Positions 7,428 through 14,274 of a stretch of 19,145 bases of DNA are shown one piece after another (position 1 is the first letter of the stretch; every line of letters starts with the position of its first letter). The DNA lies in the NCBI GenBank assembly GCA_027487145.1, contig JAIYEC010000044.1:1-19145 (forward strand), given 5' to 3'. The notes under the pieces are model-generated. The model was not told where the DNA came from and searched no databases. It worked only from the letters and a program-made list of their open reading frames with translations. The DNA comes from a bacterium (GTDB lineage: Bacteria; Patescibacteriota; Minisyncoccia; Phycocordibacterales; UBA918). The translations under genes and the position numbers were made by a program.

Positions 7428-7784
7428 ATGAGACACGCAAATAAAAACCGAACCCTCAGCCGACCCCGAAGTCAACGTACTGCGTTGATCCGTGGTTTAG
7501 CTGTGTCACTCATTCGTGATGGCCAAATTAAGACAACGTTTGCTAAAGCGAAAGAACTTCAGCCTCGCATTGAACGCCTCGTGACTCACGCTAAGGCAGA
7601 TACAGTAGCAGCACGTCGCTTGGTTGCATCACGCCTTGGTGAACCAAAAGAAGACACTATTAAGAAGCTTTTTGCAGAAATTGCACCAAAAATGAAAGAA
7701 CGAAACGGTGGCTACACTCGCATTGTAAAGCTAGGACGCACCTCACCTGGTCGAGAGGAAGCGATAATCTCATTCGTTGAATAA
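7428..7784 (+). CDS. rplQ: 50S ribosomal protein L17
   Basis: A 118-residue protein near the polypeptide exit tunnel. Signature start MRHANKNRTLSRPRSQRTALIRGLAVSLI, then GQIKTTFAKAKELQPRIERLVTHAK, and the C-terminal GGYTRIVKLGRTSPGREEAIISFVE. Of typical length, 8 bases after rpoA. Its stop is only 4 bases before the rplM start, so the two are tightly coupled. Confidence 0.97.
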   Translation: MRHANKNRTLSRPRSQRTALIRGLAVSLIRDGQIKTTFAKAKELQPRIERLVTHAKADTVAARRLVASRLGEPKEDTIKKLFAEIAPKMKERNGGYTRIVKLGRTSPGREEAIISFVE

Positions 7785-7788
7785 ACAT

Positions 7789-8145
7789 ATGGAAACAACA
7801 ACAAAAGTTTACACCATCGATGCTGCTGGAAAGCGCCTTGGAAAGGTAGCTACAGAAGCTGCGTCTGTTCTTCTTGGAAAGAACAACCCAGCGTTTGCTA
7901 AGCACATCATGGAAGATGTTCGTGTTGAAATCAGCAATGCGAGTAAAATGGATATCTCTGAAAAGCGCGGTACAGAAATCTACCAATCTTTCTCAGGCTA
8001 CCCAGGTGGACGCCGCACAGAAACACTTGATCACCTCGGGAAGCGTCTTGGCTACGGAGAAGTACTTAAGCGAACTATCGCTGGAATGCTCCCAACCAAC
8101 AAGCACAAGAAGCCCCTTTTACACAAATTAGTAATTACCGAATAA
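7789..8145 (+). CDS. rplM: 50S ribosomal protein L13, C-terminally short
   Basis: A 118-residue early assembly protein of the 50S subunit (about 142 residues in E. coli). Family features: YTIDAAGKRLGKVATEAASVLLGKNNP, then VEISNASKMDISEKRG, SGYPGGRRTETLDHL, and LKRTIAGMLPTNKHKKPLLHKLVI. It stops directly after the LKVY-like strand and so lacks the last roughly 25 residues. An in-frame TTG at 7777 overlaps rplQ; the ATG at 7789 is the better start. It is paired with rpsI as in most bacteria, but here fused to the rpoA operon. Confidence 0.96.
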   Translation: METTTKVYTIDAAGKRLGKVATEAASVLLGKNNPAFAKHIMEDVRVEISNASKMDISEKRGTEIYQSFSGYPGGRRTETLDHLGKRLGYGEVLKRTIAGMLPTNKHKKPLLHKLVITE

Positions 8146-8149
8146 GCGT

Positions 8150-8557
8150 ATGGCAGCAACAAAAACAGTCTACGTAGAAGGTATCGGACGTCGTAAAACT
8201 GCGACAGCTCGCGTACGCCTTACTCCGGCAAAAGAGACAACGATTGTCGTAAACGACAAGCCGCTCAACGAATACTTCACTGCACTCGCTCTTCAAAAAG
8301 ACGTACAGTCAGTGCTCGAAACAAAAGACGCTGGTATTCAAGACTACACCATTACAGCTCATGTAAACGGTGGTGGTATCTCTTCTCAAGCAGAAGCAAT
8401 CCGTCTTGGTATCGCTCGCGCCCTCGTGAAGGAGAAGGCAGAACGTCGTTCTCCACTCAAGCTCCTTGGCTTCCTCAAGCGTGACCCACGCTCTGTAGAA
8501 CGAAAGAAGTTTGGACTTCGCAAAGCTCGCAAGCGCCCAGCTTGGTCAAAGCGTTAG
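8150..8557 (+). CDS. rpsI: 30S ribosomal protein S9
   Basis: A 135-residue 30S head protein whose C-terminal tail reaches the P-site tRNA. It shows YVEGIGRRKTATARVRLTP, VNDKPLNEYF, VNGGGISSQAEAIRLGIARALV, and the basic tail ending KKFGLRKARKRPAWSKR; the last residues SKR are the conserved tRNA-contacting end. It is 4 bases after rplM and is the last gene of the operon; a strong terminator begins immediately at its stop codon. Confidence 0.97.
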   Translation: MAATKTVYVEGIGRRKTATARVRLTPAKETTIVVNDKPLNEYFTALALQKDVQSVLETKDAGIQDYTITAHVNGGGISSQAEAIRLGIARALVKEKAERRSPLKLLGFLKRDPRSVERKKFGLRKARKRPAWSKR

Positions 8558-8588
8558 AAAAAAGTCCCGCCTGCGCGGGACTTTTTTT
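8558..8588 (+). terminator. Rho-independent terminator of the ribosomal operon
   Basis: AAAAAAGTCCCGC (8558-8570), loop CTGC, GCGGGACTTTTTT (8575-8587), followed by one more T. A 13-bp perfect stem with a seven-T run directly after the rpsI stop. Confidence 0.93.
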
Positions 8589-8644
8589 ACATGCAGTAAT
8601 AGTCGTGCTGTTCAAAAGTAGAACAGTACTAAATACTAAAACTA

Positions 8645-8650
8645 TATAAT
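8645..8650 (+). promoter_or_regulatory. -10 element of the DUF805 gene
   Basis: A perfect TATAAT six bases before the ATG at 8657. Transcription would start at or very near the start codon, giving a leaderless message. No convincing -35 hexamer. Confidence 0.5.
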
Positions 8651-8656
8651 GTAGTC

Positions 8657-9268
8657 ATGGATATCAATACATTCTTAAGGGTAAACGGCTTATCAAACAC
8701 CTCATCTACTGATGAGATACGTGACGCACTTTCAGCTGGTCGTTATTCAGCCGAGGAAATTGAAAATTTTCTCACGAATAGTTCAAAAGAATTTAAGGGG
8801 GAATCAACACCTCTCACATCTAACACCTCGGGAGCAGAAACAAATTTACAGTATTCTAATACAGTAACAGAAATTAAAATTACTAGTAAAAGTTCATGGG
8901 GTAGAATTGGACGATTACATTTTTTTCTGGGTCAAATTTTATCAATAGTGGTTACCGCTCTGCTTCTTACAGTAATGTTTTTAACAGCAATGGCTTTAGG
9001 AGGGCCAGGTACCCCTAAGATTTTAGAGTACGGTATTATTGGTATAATTCTACTGCTAGTCGCTTTGACTGTCGCCCTCGCATTTTCACAGATTGTTAAA
9101 CGTCTCCATGATGTTGGCTATCCGGGCTGGATTTTATTACTAAATTTTATCCCGTATGTATACATTGCTCTAACTCTGTTTCTCCTATTAAAAAGAGGAG
9201 ATCAGGGTATAAACAAATACGGAGCCCCATCAGAACTGGGATTTTGGCGGGCACTCTTTAGTAGGTAA
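8657..9268 (+). CDS. DUF805 family inner-membrane protein
   Basis: A 203-residue protein. Residues about 80-203 match the DUF805 pattern: GRIGRLHFFLGQ before the first membrane helix (about 91-113), a second helix (about 123-145), the hallmark VKRLHDVGYPGW (147-158), a third helix (about 159-177), and the closing LKRGDQGINKYG. DUF805 proteins are small integral membrane proteins of unknown function. The first roughly 80 residues are a Ser/Thr-rich soluble extension; its start (TSSTDEIRDALSAGRYSAEEIENFL) looks like a small helical SHOCT-like module, which is a guess. The DNA is more A/T-rich than the flanking operons. Terminators before and after show it is a single-gene transcript. Confidence 0.85.
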   Translation: MDINTFLRVNGLSNTSSTDEIRDALSAGRYSAEEIENFLTNSSKEFKGESTPLTSNTSGAETNLQYSNTVTEIKITSKSSWGRIGRLHFFLGQILSIVVTALLLTVMFLTAMALGGPGTPKILEYGIIGIILLLVALTVALAFSQIVKRLHDVGYPGWILLLNFIPYVYIALTLFLLLKRGDQGINKYGAPSELGFWRALFSR

Positions 9269-9302
9269 CGGTTTACCACGAAGCCCTTCTAGTCAACACA
9301 AC

Positions 9303-9336
9303 ACAACAAAAGCCCGGGCTACCGGGCTTTTGTTGT
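9303..9336. terminator. Bidirectional rho-independent terminator
   Basis: ACAACAAAAGCCCGG (9303-9317), loop GCTA, CCGGGCTTTTGTTGT (9322-9336): a 15-bp perfect stem with U-rich ends on both strands. It ends the DUF805 transcript and could also end a minus-strand RNA coming from the grpE side. Confidence 0.88.
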
Positions 9337-9455
9337 CAGGGATTTTCAGTGTACACAAGGGGCTGTTGCACCCTTGATGCGAAGGGTAGGGTAATCTACC
9401 TTCGATGAAAATTTGTCCTAAAAGGTGCACAACTACAACGTAGAGGTTTTCATCG
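9303..9455 (-). ncRNA. Candidate structured small RNA upstream of grpE
   Basis: No protein gene fits here. Read on the minus strand, a -35-like TTGCCG (9491-9486), an 18-base spacer and TATTAA (9467-9462) predict a start near 9455. That is exactly where a 9-bp helix begins: plus-strand CGATGAAAA (9403-9411) pairs with TTTTCATCG (9447-9455). Two further hairpins follow, CGAAGG/CCTTCG (9380-9385 with 9399-9404, extended by three more pairs past one bulge) and CAAGGG/CCCTTG (9356-9361 with 9371-9376, extended by GC/GC), and then the terminator at 9303-9336. It matches no RNA family I recognise. The stems are symmetric, so the strand is uncertain; a plus-strand leader of grpE is the alternative. 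Confidence 0.35.
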
Positions 9456-9493
9456 TGCCCATTAATAGTACTCCTTAGAATTTTACGGCAAAC

Positions 9494-9522
9494 TTTACAG
9501 CACCCTTTTTTAGATTTATAAT
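9494..9522 (+). promoter_or_regulatory. Promoter of the grpE-dnaK-dnaJ operon
   Basis: TTTACA (9494-9499), a 17-base spacer and TATAAT (9517-9522): near-consensus. The -10 ends eight bases before the grpE ATG, so the mRNA should be leaderless. No CIRCE element (TTAGCACTC-N9-GAGTGCTAA) is present nearby. Confidence 0.8.
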
Positions 9523-9530
9523 ACTGTTGT

Positions 9531-10133
9531 ATGGTGAATGAACAAGATATATTTGACGATGAAACGACCGTCTTTGAAGACGAGCACCATGAAGAACATA
9601 ATGATATTGAATTAACAGATGAAGAAGCGACGGAGGCTAATAAACTGAAACAGCTCCGTCAAAAAATTGCGAAGCTAGACGAAGAAAAGAGGCAGATACT
9701 GGAAGACTCAGCGCGCGAAAAAGCAGACTTCCTTAACGCCAGACGTCGATTAGAAGTAGAGCGAAGCCAAGACAAAGTGCGACAAACAATGAAACATATT
9801 GAAAAACTTCTCCCGCTCTGTGACAGCTTCGATATGGCACGCTCTAACAAAGAAGCCTGGGAAAAGGCGGATGAGCAGTGGCGTAAAGGGATCGAAGGAA
9901 TCCATACCCAACTGCAACAGATACTTACTTCATACGGCATCACAGAGATAGCGGCAGACAAAATGGCATTTGACCCGTATAAACACGAAGCCATTGGTAC
10001 TGTACCAGTCGACGACAAATCTCTTGATGGTACGGTTATAGCCACGCTCCAAAAAGGCTACGAGATGAATACCGGAGAGACAGTGGAAGTAATCAGACCA
10101 GCCCGCGTAACAACAGGTACCTACGAAGGATAA
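9531..10133 (+). CDS. grpE: GrpE nucleotide exchange factor
   Basis: A 200-residue cytoplasmic cofactor that releases ADP from DnaK. It has an acidic N-terminus (residues 1-35), a long coiled coil rich in Glu, Lys and Leu (about 36-95, including EKADFLNARRRLEVER), a helical segment LLPLCDSFDMA, and the conserved beta domain FDPYKHEAIGTVPV and TVIATLQKGYEMNTGETVEVIRPARV, the DnaK-contacting part. Length is typical. The ATG is set by the -10 element eight bases upstream. First gene of the chaperone operon; dnaK follows after 29 bases. Confidence 0.95.
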   Translation: MVNEQDIFDDETTVFEDEHHEEHNDIELTDEEATEANKLKQLRQKIAKLDEEKRQILEDSAREKADFLNARRRLEVERSQDKVRQTMKHIEKLLPLCDSFDMARSNKEAWEKADEQWRKGIEGIHTQLQQILTSYGITEIAADKMAFDPYKHEAIGTVPVDDKSLDGTVIATLQKGYEMNTGETVEVIRPARVTTGTYEG

Positions 10134-10162
10134 GCACATTACCAAGTTCTAAATTTCACATT

Positions 10163-12064
10163 ATGGCAAAAATCTTAGGAATCGATTTAGGAACCACCAA
10201 CTCAGCAATTGCTGTCATTGAAGCTGGGGAACCAACAATCATTGAAAATACTGAAGGGAACCGAACCACACCATCAATTGTGGCTATTTCTAAGACCAAC
10301 GAGCGATTGGTCGGACAAATTGCAAAGCGACAAGCAGTTACTAACCCAACCAATACCATCTACGGTATTAAGCGCTTTATGGGACACACCTTTGATGAAG
10401 AGGTCGTCCAGAAGGATAAGGCTATCGTCCCGTACGAAATCAAGAAGGGACCAGATGGCGGAGTTCTCGTCACGATGGACGGCAAGGACTACCGTCCGGA
10501 GGAAGCATCGGCGATGATTCTCTCTAAACTAAAGGCAGACGCTGAAGCCAAACTGGGAGAAAAAATCACCGAAGCTGTTATTACCGTACCGGCCTACTTC
10601 AATGATGCACAGCGTAAAGCAACCCAGGACGCCGGCAAGATTGCAGGACTCGATGTAAAGCGCATCATCAATGAACCAACCGCAGCAGCACTTGCATACG
10701 GCTTTAACAAGAAAAAAGATGAGAAAATTGTTGTCTACGACTTTGGTGGCGGAACCTTCGACGTCACCGTACTTGAAGTCGGTGATGATGTAGTTGAAGT
10801 ACAATCAACCGACGGTGATGCCCATATGGGCGGTCGCGATATCGACCAGGGAATTGTTCGTTTCTTGATTGATGAATTTAAGAAGAGTAGTGGCGTTGAT
10901 CTTGGAAAAGACAAACTTGCTCTCCAGCGACTTGATGAAGCAGCCGAGAAGGCGAAACACGAACTCTCAACCACGAGTGAAACTGACATCAACATTCCGT
11001 TTATCTCACAAGGTAGTGACGGACCGCTCCACATGGATGTAAAGCTCACTCGGGCTAAGCTTGAAGAAATTGCCCATGAGTTCGTAGATAAGTCTATCGA
11101 AATCACCAAACGAGCTCTTGAAGCGTCAGGGCTAAAGAAAGAAGAAATCGACGAAATTATTCTCGTCGGTGGACAGACTCGTATGCCAGCGATTCAAAAT
11201 GCTGTGAAAGAACTGTTTGGCAAAGAACCAAATCGATCAATCAACCCAGATGAAGTAGTAGCACTTGGTGCCGCTATCCAGGCTGGTATCTTCCAAGGAG
11301 ATGTAAAAGACATTACTCTCGTTGATGTTATTCCACTTTCTCTTGGTATCGAAACTATGGGGGGTGTAAACACGAAACTCATTGAGAAGAACACCCACAT
11401 TCCAACGAAGAAACAACAAATCTTCTCAACGGCAGCCGACAACCAAACCTCAACCGAAATCCACATCGTTCAAGGGGAACGACCGATGGCGACCGACAAC
11501 AAGTCACTTGGTAAGTTTGTACTTGATGGTATTCCACCAGCACCGCGAGGTGTCCCGCAGATTGAAGTAACGTTTGATGTTGACTCAAACGGAGTCCTTA
11601 AGGTAACTGCAAAAGATAAAGCAACCGGAAAAGAACAGTCTATTCGCATCGAAGCTAACTCAGGTCTTTCAGAATCAGACATCGAACGCATGAAGAAAGA
11701 AGCCGAAGAACACGCTGCTGAAGACAGTAAGAAGAAAGAACTGATTGATACTCGCAACCTTGCCGAACAAATGGTCTACACAGCACAGAAGGCTCTTAAG
11801 GACCACGAAACTGATATTCCAGCTGAAGTTAAGACCGAAATTGAAGAAAAGATTAAGGCAGTGAACGAAGCAAAGAATGGAGACGACAAAGCAGCAATCG
11901 AATCAGCTAGTGAAGCCCTCTCAACTGCTATGCAAAAAATTGGTGAAATCATGAGCAAAGCAGCAGAAGCAGAAACAAAGTCTGAGGAAGAGAAGACTAA
12001 CGATTCATCCGGAAAATCTTCAGGGGACGATTCAACAGAAGAACCAAAGGTCCACGACGCGTAA
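10163..12064 (+). CDS. dnaK: Hsp70 chaperone DnaK
   Basis: A 633-residue ATP-driven chaperone. The nucleotide-binding domain shows ILGIDLGTTNSAIAVIE at the start, VITVPAYFNDAQRKATQDAG, RIINEPTAAALAYGF, VYDFGGGTFDVTVLEV and ILVGGQTRMPAIQ. The interdomain linker region reads ITLVDVIPLSLGIETMGG. The substrate-binding domain contains VQGERPMATDNKSLGKF and the helical lid, with an acidic Ser-rich tail ending EEPKVHDA instead of the EEVxDxx-type end. Length is normal. It is between grpE and dnaJ, as in many bacteria. Confidence 0.98.
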   Translation: MAKILGIDLGTTNSAIAVIEAGEPTIIENTEGNRTTPSIVAISKTNERLVGQIAKRQAVTNPTNTIYGIKRFMGHTFDEEVVQKDKAIVPYEIKKGPDGGVLVTMDGKDYRPEEASAMILSKLKADAEAKLGEKITEAVITVPAYFNDAQRKATQDAGKIAGLDVKRIINEPTAAALAYGFNKKKDEKIVVYDFGGGTFDVTVLEVGDDVVEVQSTDGDAHMGGRDIDQGIVRFLIDEFKKSSGVDLGKDKLALQRLDEAAEKAKHELSTTSETDINIPFISQGSDGPLHMDVKLTRAKLEEIAHEFVDKSIEITKRALEASGLKKEEIDEIILVGGQTRMPAIQNAVKELFGKEPNRSINPDEVVALGAAIQAGIFQGDVKDITLVDVIPLSLGIETMGGVNTKLIEKNTHIPTKKQQIFSTAADNQTSTEIHIVQGERPMATDNKSLGKFVLDGIPPAPRGVPQIEVTFDVDSNGVLKVTAKDKATGKEQSIRIEANSGLSESDIERMKKEAEEHAAEDSKKKELIDTRNLAEQMVYTAQKALKDHETDIPAEVKTEIEEKIKAVNEAKNGDDKAAIESASEALSTAMQKIGEIMSKAAEAETKSEEEKTNDSSGKSSGDDSTEEPKVHDA

Positions 12065-12078
12065 TTAATTGAAAGTTT

Positions 12079-12106
12079 ATACAGCAAATGACCTCATTTG
12101 CTGTAT
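12079..12106. promoter_or_regulatory. 12-bp perfect inverted repeat between dnaK and dnaJ
   Basis: ATACAGCAAATG (12079-12090), loop ACCT, CATTTGCTGTAT (12095-12106). It lies 15 bases after the dnaK stop. It has no T-run, so it is a weak terminator at best. Its right arm overlaps the -35 position of a possible dnaJ promoter (TAATAT at 12120-12125, nine bases before the ATG), so it may be an operator or an attenuating hairpin. Confidence 0.55.
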
Positions 12107-12134
12107 GCTACTTTCCGTGTAATATAAGCAAACT

Positions 12135-13205
12135 ATGAGCAAAGACTACTATGCAATTCTCGGACTTGAAAAAGGCGCCCCGAAAGATGAAGTAAAGAAG
12201 GCTTTTCGTAAGATGGCTGCCAAATATCATCCTGACAAGGCCGACGGAGACGAAGAAAAATACAAAGAAATCACCGAAGCCTACGCCATTTTAGGTGATG
12301 ACAAAAAGAAAGCCGAGTACGACACCTACGGCCACGCTTTCAATAATGCTGGGGGTGGGGGAGGCTTTGGTGGATTCAACTGGCAAGACTTTGCACAACA
12401 AGGCGGTGGCTTTAACGCTGGTGGTTTTGAGTTTGATCTTAACGATATCTTCGAAAACTTTGGCTTCGGAGGTGGGCGCAGGCCACAACGCGGTCGTGAT
12501 GTTTCAATTGATATCAATCTTAACTTCAATGAATCAATTTTTGGTGTTACCCGAAAAGTACTCATAACAAAGAACAATACGTGTAACTACTGTGAAGGCT
12601 CTGGAGCCAAGAAGGGAAGTGAGCAAGTATCATGTACTACCTGTGGTGGGAATGGAAAAATCCGTGAGACCAGACAAAGCATTATGGGTAGCTTTTCTAC
12701 CGTTCGTGAGTGTGATGTCTGCAACGGAACTGGTAAAGTTCCAAAAGAACAGTGCGAACACTGTCGTGGTGCTGGAGTATCTCGAACTCAAGAAGAAATT
12801 TCAATTAAAGTGCCAGCTGGTATTCAAAACGGTGAAGTCATCCGTATGACCGGCCGGGGTGAAGCTACCCCAAATGGTCAACCTGGCGATCTCTACATCA
12901 AGGTACATGTGGAAGGGCACAAGACAATTCGTCGGGAGGGTACCACTCTCTACAGCAATCTTCCAATTAAGCTCACTGACGCAATCTTGGGTAACACCTA
13001 CCGGGTAGAAACACTAGATGGGAACGTAGAAATAAAGATTCCAGCTGGTATTGCTCACGGTGAACTCATCCGTATCAAAGAAAAGGGCGTTCCAAGCGAA
13101 CGTGGTCGCGGAGACTTTATGGTAAAAATCTCAATCGAGATTCCAAAGAAGCTCTCCAAAAAAGCCCAGAAGTTGATTGAGGAGTTAAAAGAAGAAGGCA
13201 TTTAG
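12135..13205 (+). CDS. dnaJ: Chaperone DnaJ (type I Hsp40)
   Basis: A 356-residue DnaK co-chaperone that stimulates its ATPase and delivers clients. J domain at residues 1-70 with the HPD triad at 32-34 (KYHPDK); Gly/Phe-rich region about 73-114; zinc domain with eight cysteines in four CxxC pairs (150/153, 167/170, 193/196, 207/210; CxxCxGxG type); then two C-terminal beta domains (GRGEATPNGQPGDLYIKVHV and LDGNVEIKIPAGIAHGELI). All hallmark parts of a type I DnaJ are present, at typical length. It probably has its own promoter in addition to read-through from dnaK. A strong terminator follows. Confidence 0.97.
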   Translation: MSKDYYAILGLEKGAPKDEVKKAFRKMAAKYHPDKADGDEEKYKEITEAYAILGDDKKKAEYDTYGHAFNNAGGGGGFGGFNWQDFAQQGGGFNAGGFEFDLNDIFENFGFGGGRRPQRGRDVSIDINLNFNESIFGVTRKVLITKNNTCNYCEGSGAKKGSEQVSCTTCGGNGKIRETRQSIMGSFSTVRECDVCNGTGKVPKEQCEHCRGAGVSRTQEEISIKVPAGIQNGEVIRMTGRGEATPNGQPGDLYIKVHVEGHKTIRREGTTLYSNLPIKLTDAILGNTYRVETLDGNVEIKIPAGIAHGELIRIKEKGVPSERGRGDFMVKISIEIPKKLSKKAQKLIEELKEEGI

Positions 13206-13263
13206 AATCACTAAAAAGTGTAACGGATAATTATCGCTAGATAACGTAAACCTCTAAAAGTTT

Positions 13264-13298
13264 AAAACCGTGCATACCCTAAGGTATGCACGGTTTTT
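13264..13298. terminator. Bidirectional terminator between dnaJ and the minus-strand small gene
   Basis: AAAACCGTGCATACC (13264-13278), loop CTAA, GGTATGCACGGTTTT (13283-13297), followed by one more T. A 15-bp perfect stem with T-runs on both strands, shared by the two convergent genes. Confidence 0.92.
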
Positions 13299-13323
13299 GT
13301 TTTGTGAGGTCGGCAAGAATTGC

Positions 13324-13569
13324 TTACTTACCGACCTTCGCACAGAGCTCGCGCTCTGCTGTGGTACCGCCAGGACAGACAATGTCCTCGTACCGGATAC
13401 CGTTGCGCCCACGCCGACGCGACACCTCTTTCTTGAGGACAGTCGTATCATTGACCGTCACGACAAGAAACACCTCGCCGTTGTGAGTGATGCGCTGGAG
13501 CGTGCCCGGATCGGGGGCATTCTCGATAGTGAGAGCTGCCAGAGCAGTCAGGAACATCTTTCCAAACAC
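13324..13569 (-). CDS. Unrecognised 81-residue protein
   Basis: I do not recognise the family. It is read from a GTG at 13569 because a Shine-Dalgarno AGGAG (13582-13578 on the minus strand) lies eight bases upstream; the ATG four codons later would be too far away. The N-terminus MFGKMFLTALAAL is a short, weak signal-like hydrophobic stretch. The rest is a compact basic domain with two cysteines (65 and 76) and a basic patch SRRRGRNG (50-57); EVFLVVTVNDTTVLKKEV reads as a beta hairpin. A near-consensus promoter lies upstream and a terminator downstream, and the coding stretch is clearly more GC-rich than its neighbours. These control signals are the main reason to believe it. A secreted or envelope role is only a possibility. 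Confidence 0.68.
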   Translation of the reverse strand: MFGKMFLTALAALTIENAPDPGTLQRITHNGEVFLVVTVNDTTVLKKEVSRRRGRNGIRYEDIVCPGGTTAERELCAKVGK

Positions 13570-13604
13570 TATAATGTCTCCTCTTTGCTTTGGAAATTAA
13601 AATA

Positions 13605-13632
13605 ATAATACATTTGTTTGTTAATTTGTCAA
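13605..13632 (-). promoter_or_regulatory. Near-consensus promoter of the 81-residue gene
   Basis: On the minus strand, TTGACA (13632-13627, perfect), a 16-base spacer and TATTAT (13610-13605). It predicts a leader of about 30 bases containing the AGGAG ribosome binding site, unlike the leaderless layout of other genes here. Confidence 0.75.
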
Positions 13633-13726
13633 TATTTATTCATTTTGATACTGAACACAGGATTAGGTAGGGAAGTCAGAGAAAGGGTATATAATAAAGA
13701 GACAAACAAGCGTACTATATGTAAAT

Positions 13727-14212
13727 ATGGACACCTCATTTTTTCTCAACTTTATTTCAGAAATTGCCTACCTCCTCATCGTTCTTGGAGTCATCTTTTC
13801 AATTTCAATTTTTAAAGGCAGACAAGCTGTCATCAATATTATTTTCGGCCTGTACTTGGCACTGCTTATCTCAGTTGAGTTTCCGTTCTATGATCAAGTG
13901 CTCGGGAGTCTTAGTGGGGCAGTTTCGATTTCAATGGCTAAACTCATTGTGTTTATTGTCTTTACTGGTTTGGCTACTGCCTTATGTTTCCGTATCATGC
14001 CAGATGAATTCCGTGAAATGAAGTTAGAGTCATTTTCAAAGAAGTTCACTCTGTCGCTGTGTGCAACTATTCTCGTGATGGTGTTTAGCTTCCATGTTCT
14101 ACCGGTGACTGAGTTTCTTACCCCAGGTACTCCACTTCAATCACTGTTTGCCCCGGCCGAATACTTCTTCTGGTGGCTTATCCTACCGCTGGCAGCCCTC
14201 TTTATTCTCTAA
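13727..14212 (+). CDS. Unrecognised four-helix membrane protein
   Basis: A 161-residue protein with about four membrane helices: residues about 10-28 (IAYLLIVLGVIFSISIF), 33-52, 66-88 (ISMAKLIVFIVFTGLATAL), and 108-125, plus a hydrophobic C-terminal end (FFWWLILPLAALFIL) that may be a fifth. There are few charged residues and no catalytic motif. The family is not recognised; the first part is loosely CvpA-like in hydropathy, which is not evidence of function. TACTAT (13713-13718) eight bases before the ATG fits the leaderless pattern of the window. It stands divergent from the 81-residue gene and 62 bases before another membrane protein with its own promoter. Confidence 0.75.
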   Translation: MDTSFFLNFISEIAYLLIVLGVIFSISIFKGRQAVINIIFGLYLALLISVEFPFYDQVLGSLSGAVSISMAKLIVFIVFTGLATALCFRIMPDEFREMKLESFSKKFTLSLCATILVMVFSFHVLPVTEFLTPGTPLQSLFAPAEYFFWWLILPLAALFIL

Positions 14213-14231
14213 ACCTCTGGTTTAAGGTTAA

Positions 14232-14260
14232 TTTACATTTTAGATAAAGTGTGCTATTAT
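14232..14260 (+). promoter_or_regulatory. Extended -10 promoter of the 227-residue membrane protein gene
   Basis: TTTACA (14232-14237), a 17-base spacer and TATTAT (14255-14260) with an extended -10 TGC directly before it. The start is predicted about 8 bases before the ATG at 14275. Confidence 0.75.
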
Positions 14261-14274
14261 TGTAACGCTCATTT

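Noticed and set aside
9340..9480. CIRCE/HrcA operator or a known RNA (SRP RNA, tmRNA, RNase P) upstream of grpE.
   Set aside because: No TTAGCACTC/GAGTGCTAA pair, no SRP-type GGAAGCAGCC loop, no tRNA-like ends and no RNase P signature.
9460..9490. Minus-strand AAGGAG followed by ATG and a nine-codon frame (MGTMKTSTL) as a leader peptide gene.
   Set aside because: The ATG overlaps the likely -10 of the same strand, the frame is tiny, and no downstream gene on that strand would use it.
10735..11109. Long minus-strand frames inside dnaK (for example 124 residues).
   Set aside because: They are antisense shadows of a strongly conserved coding sequence, Ser/Pro-rich in the usual shadow manner, with no start signals.
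13270..13605. Plus-strand frame of 111 residues opposite the small minus-strand gene.
   Set aside because: It begins inside the dnaJ terminator hairpin, has no initiation signal, and is explained as the shadow of the minus-strand gene, which has promoter, Shine-Dalgarno and terminator.
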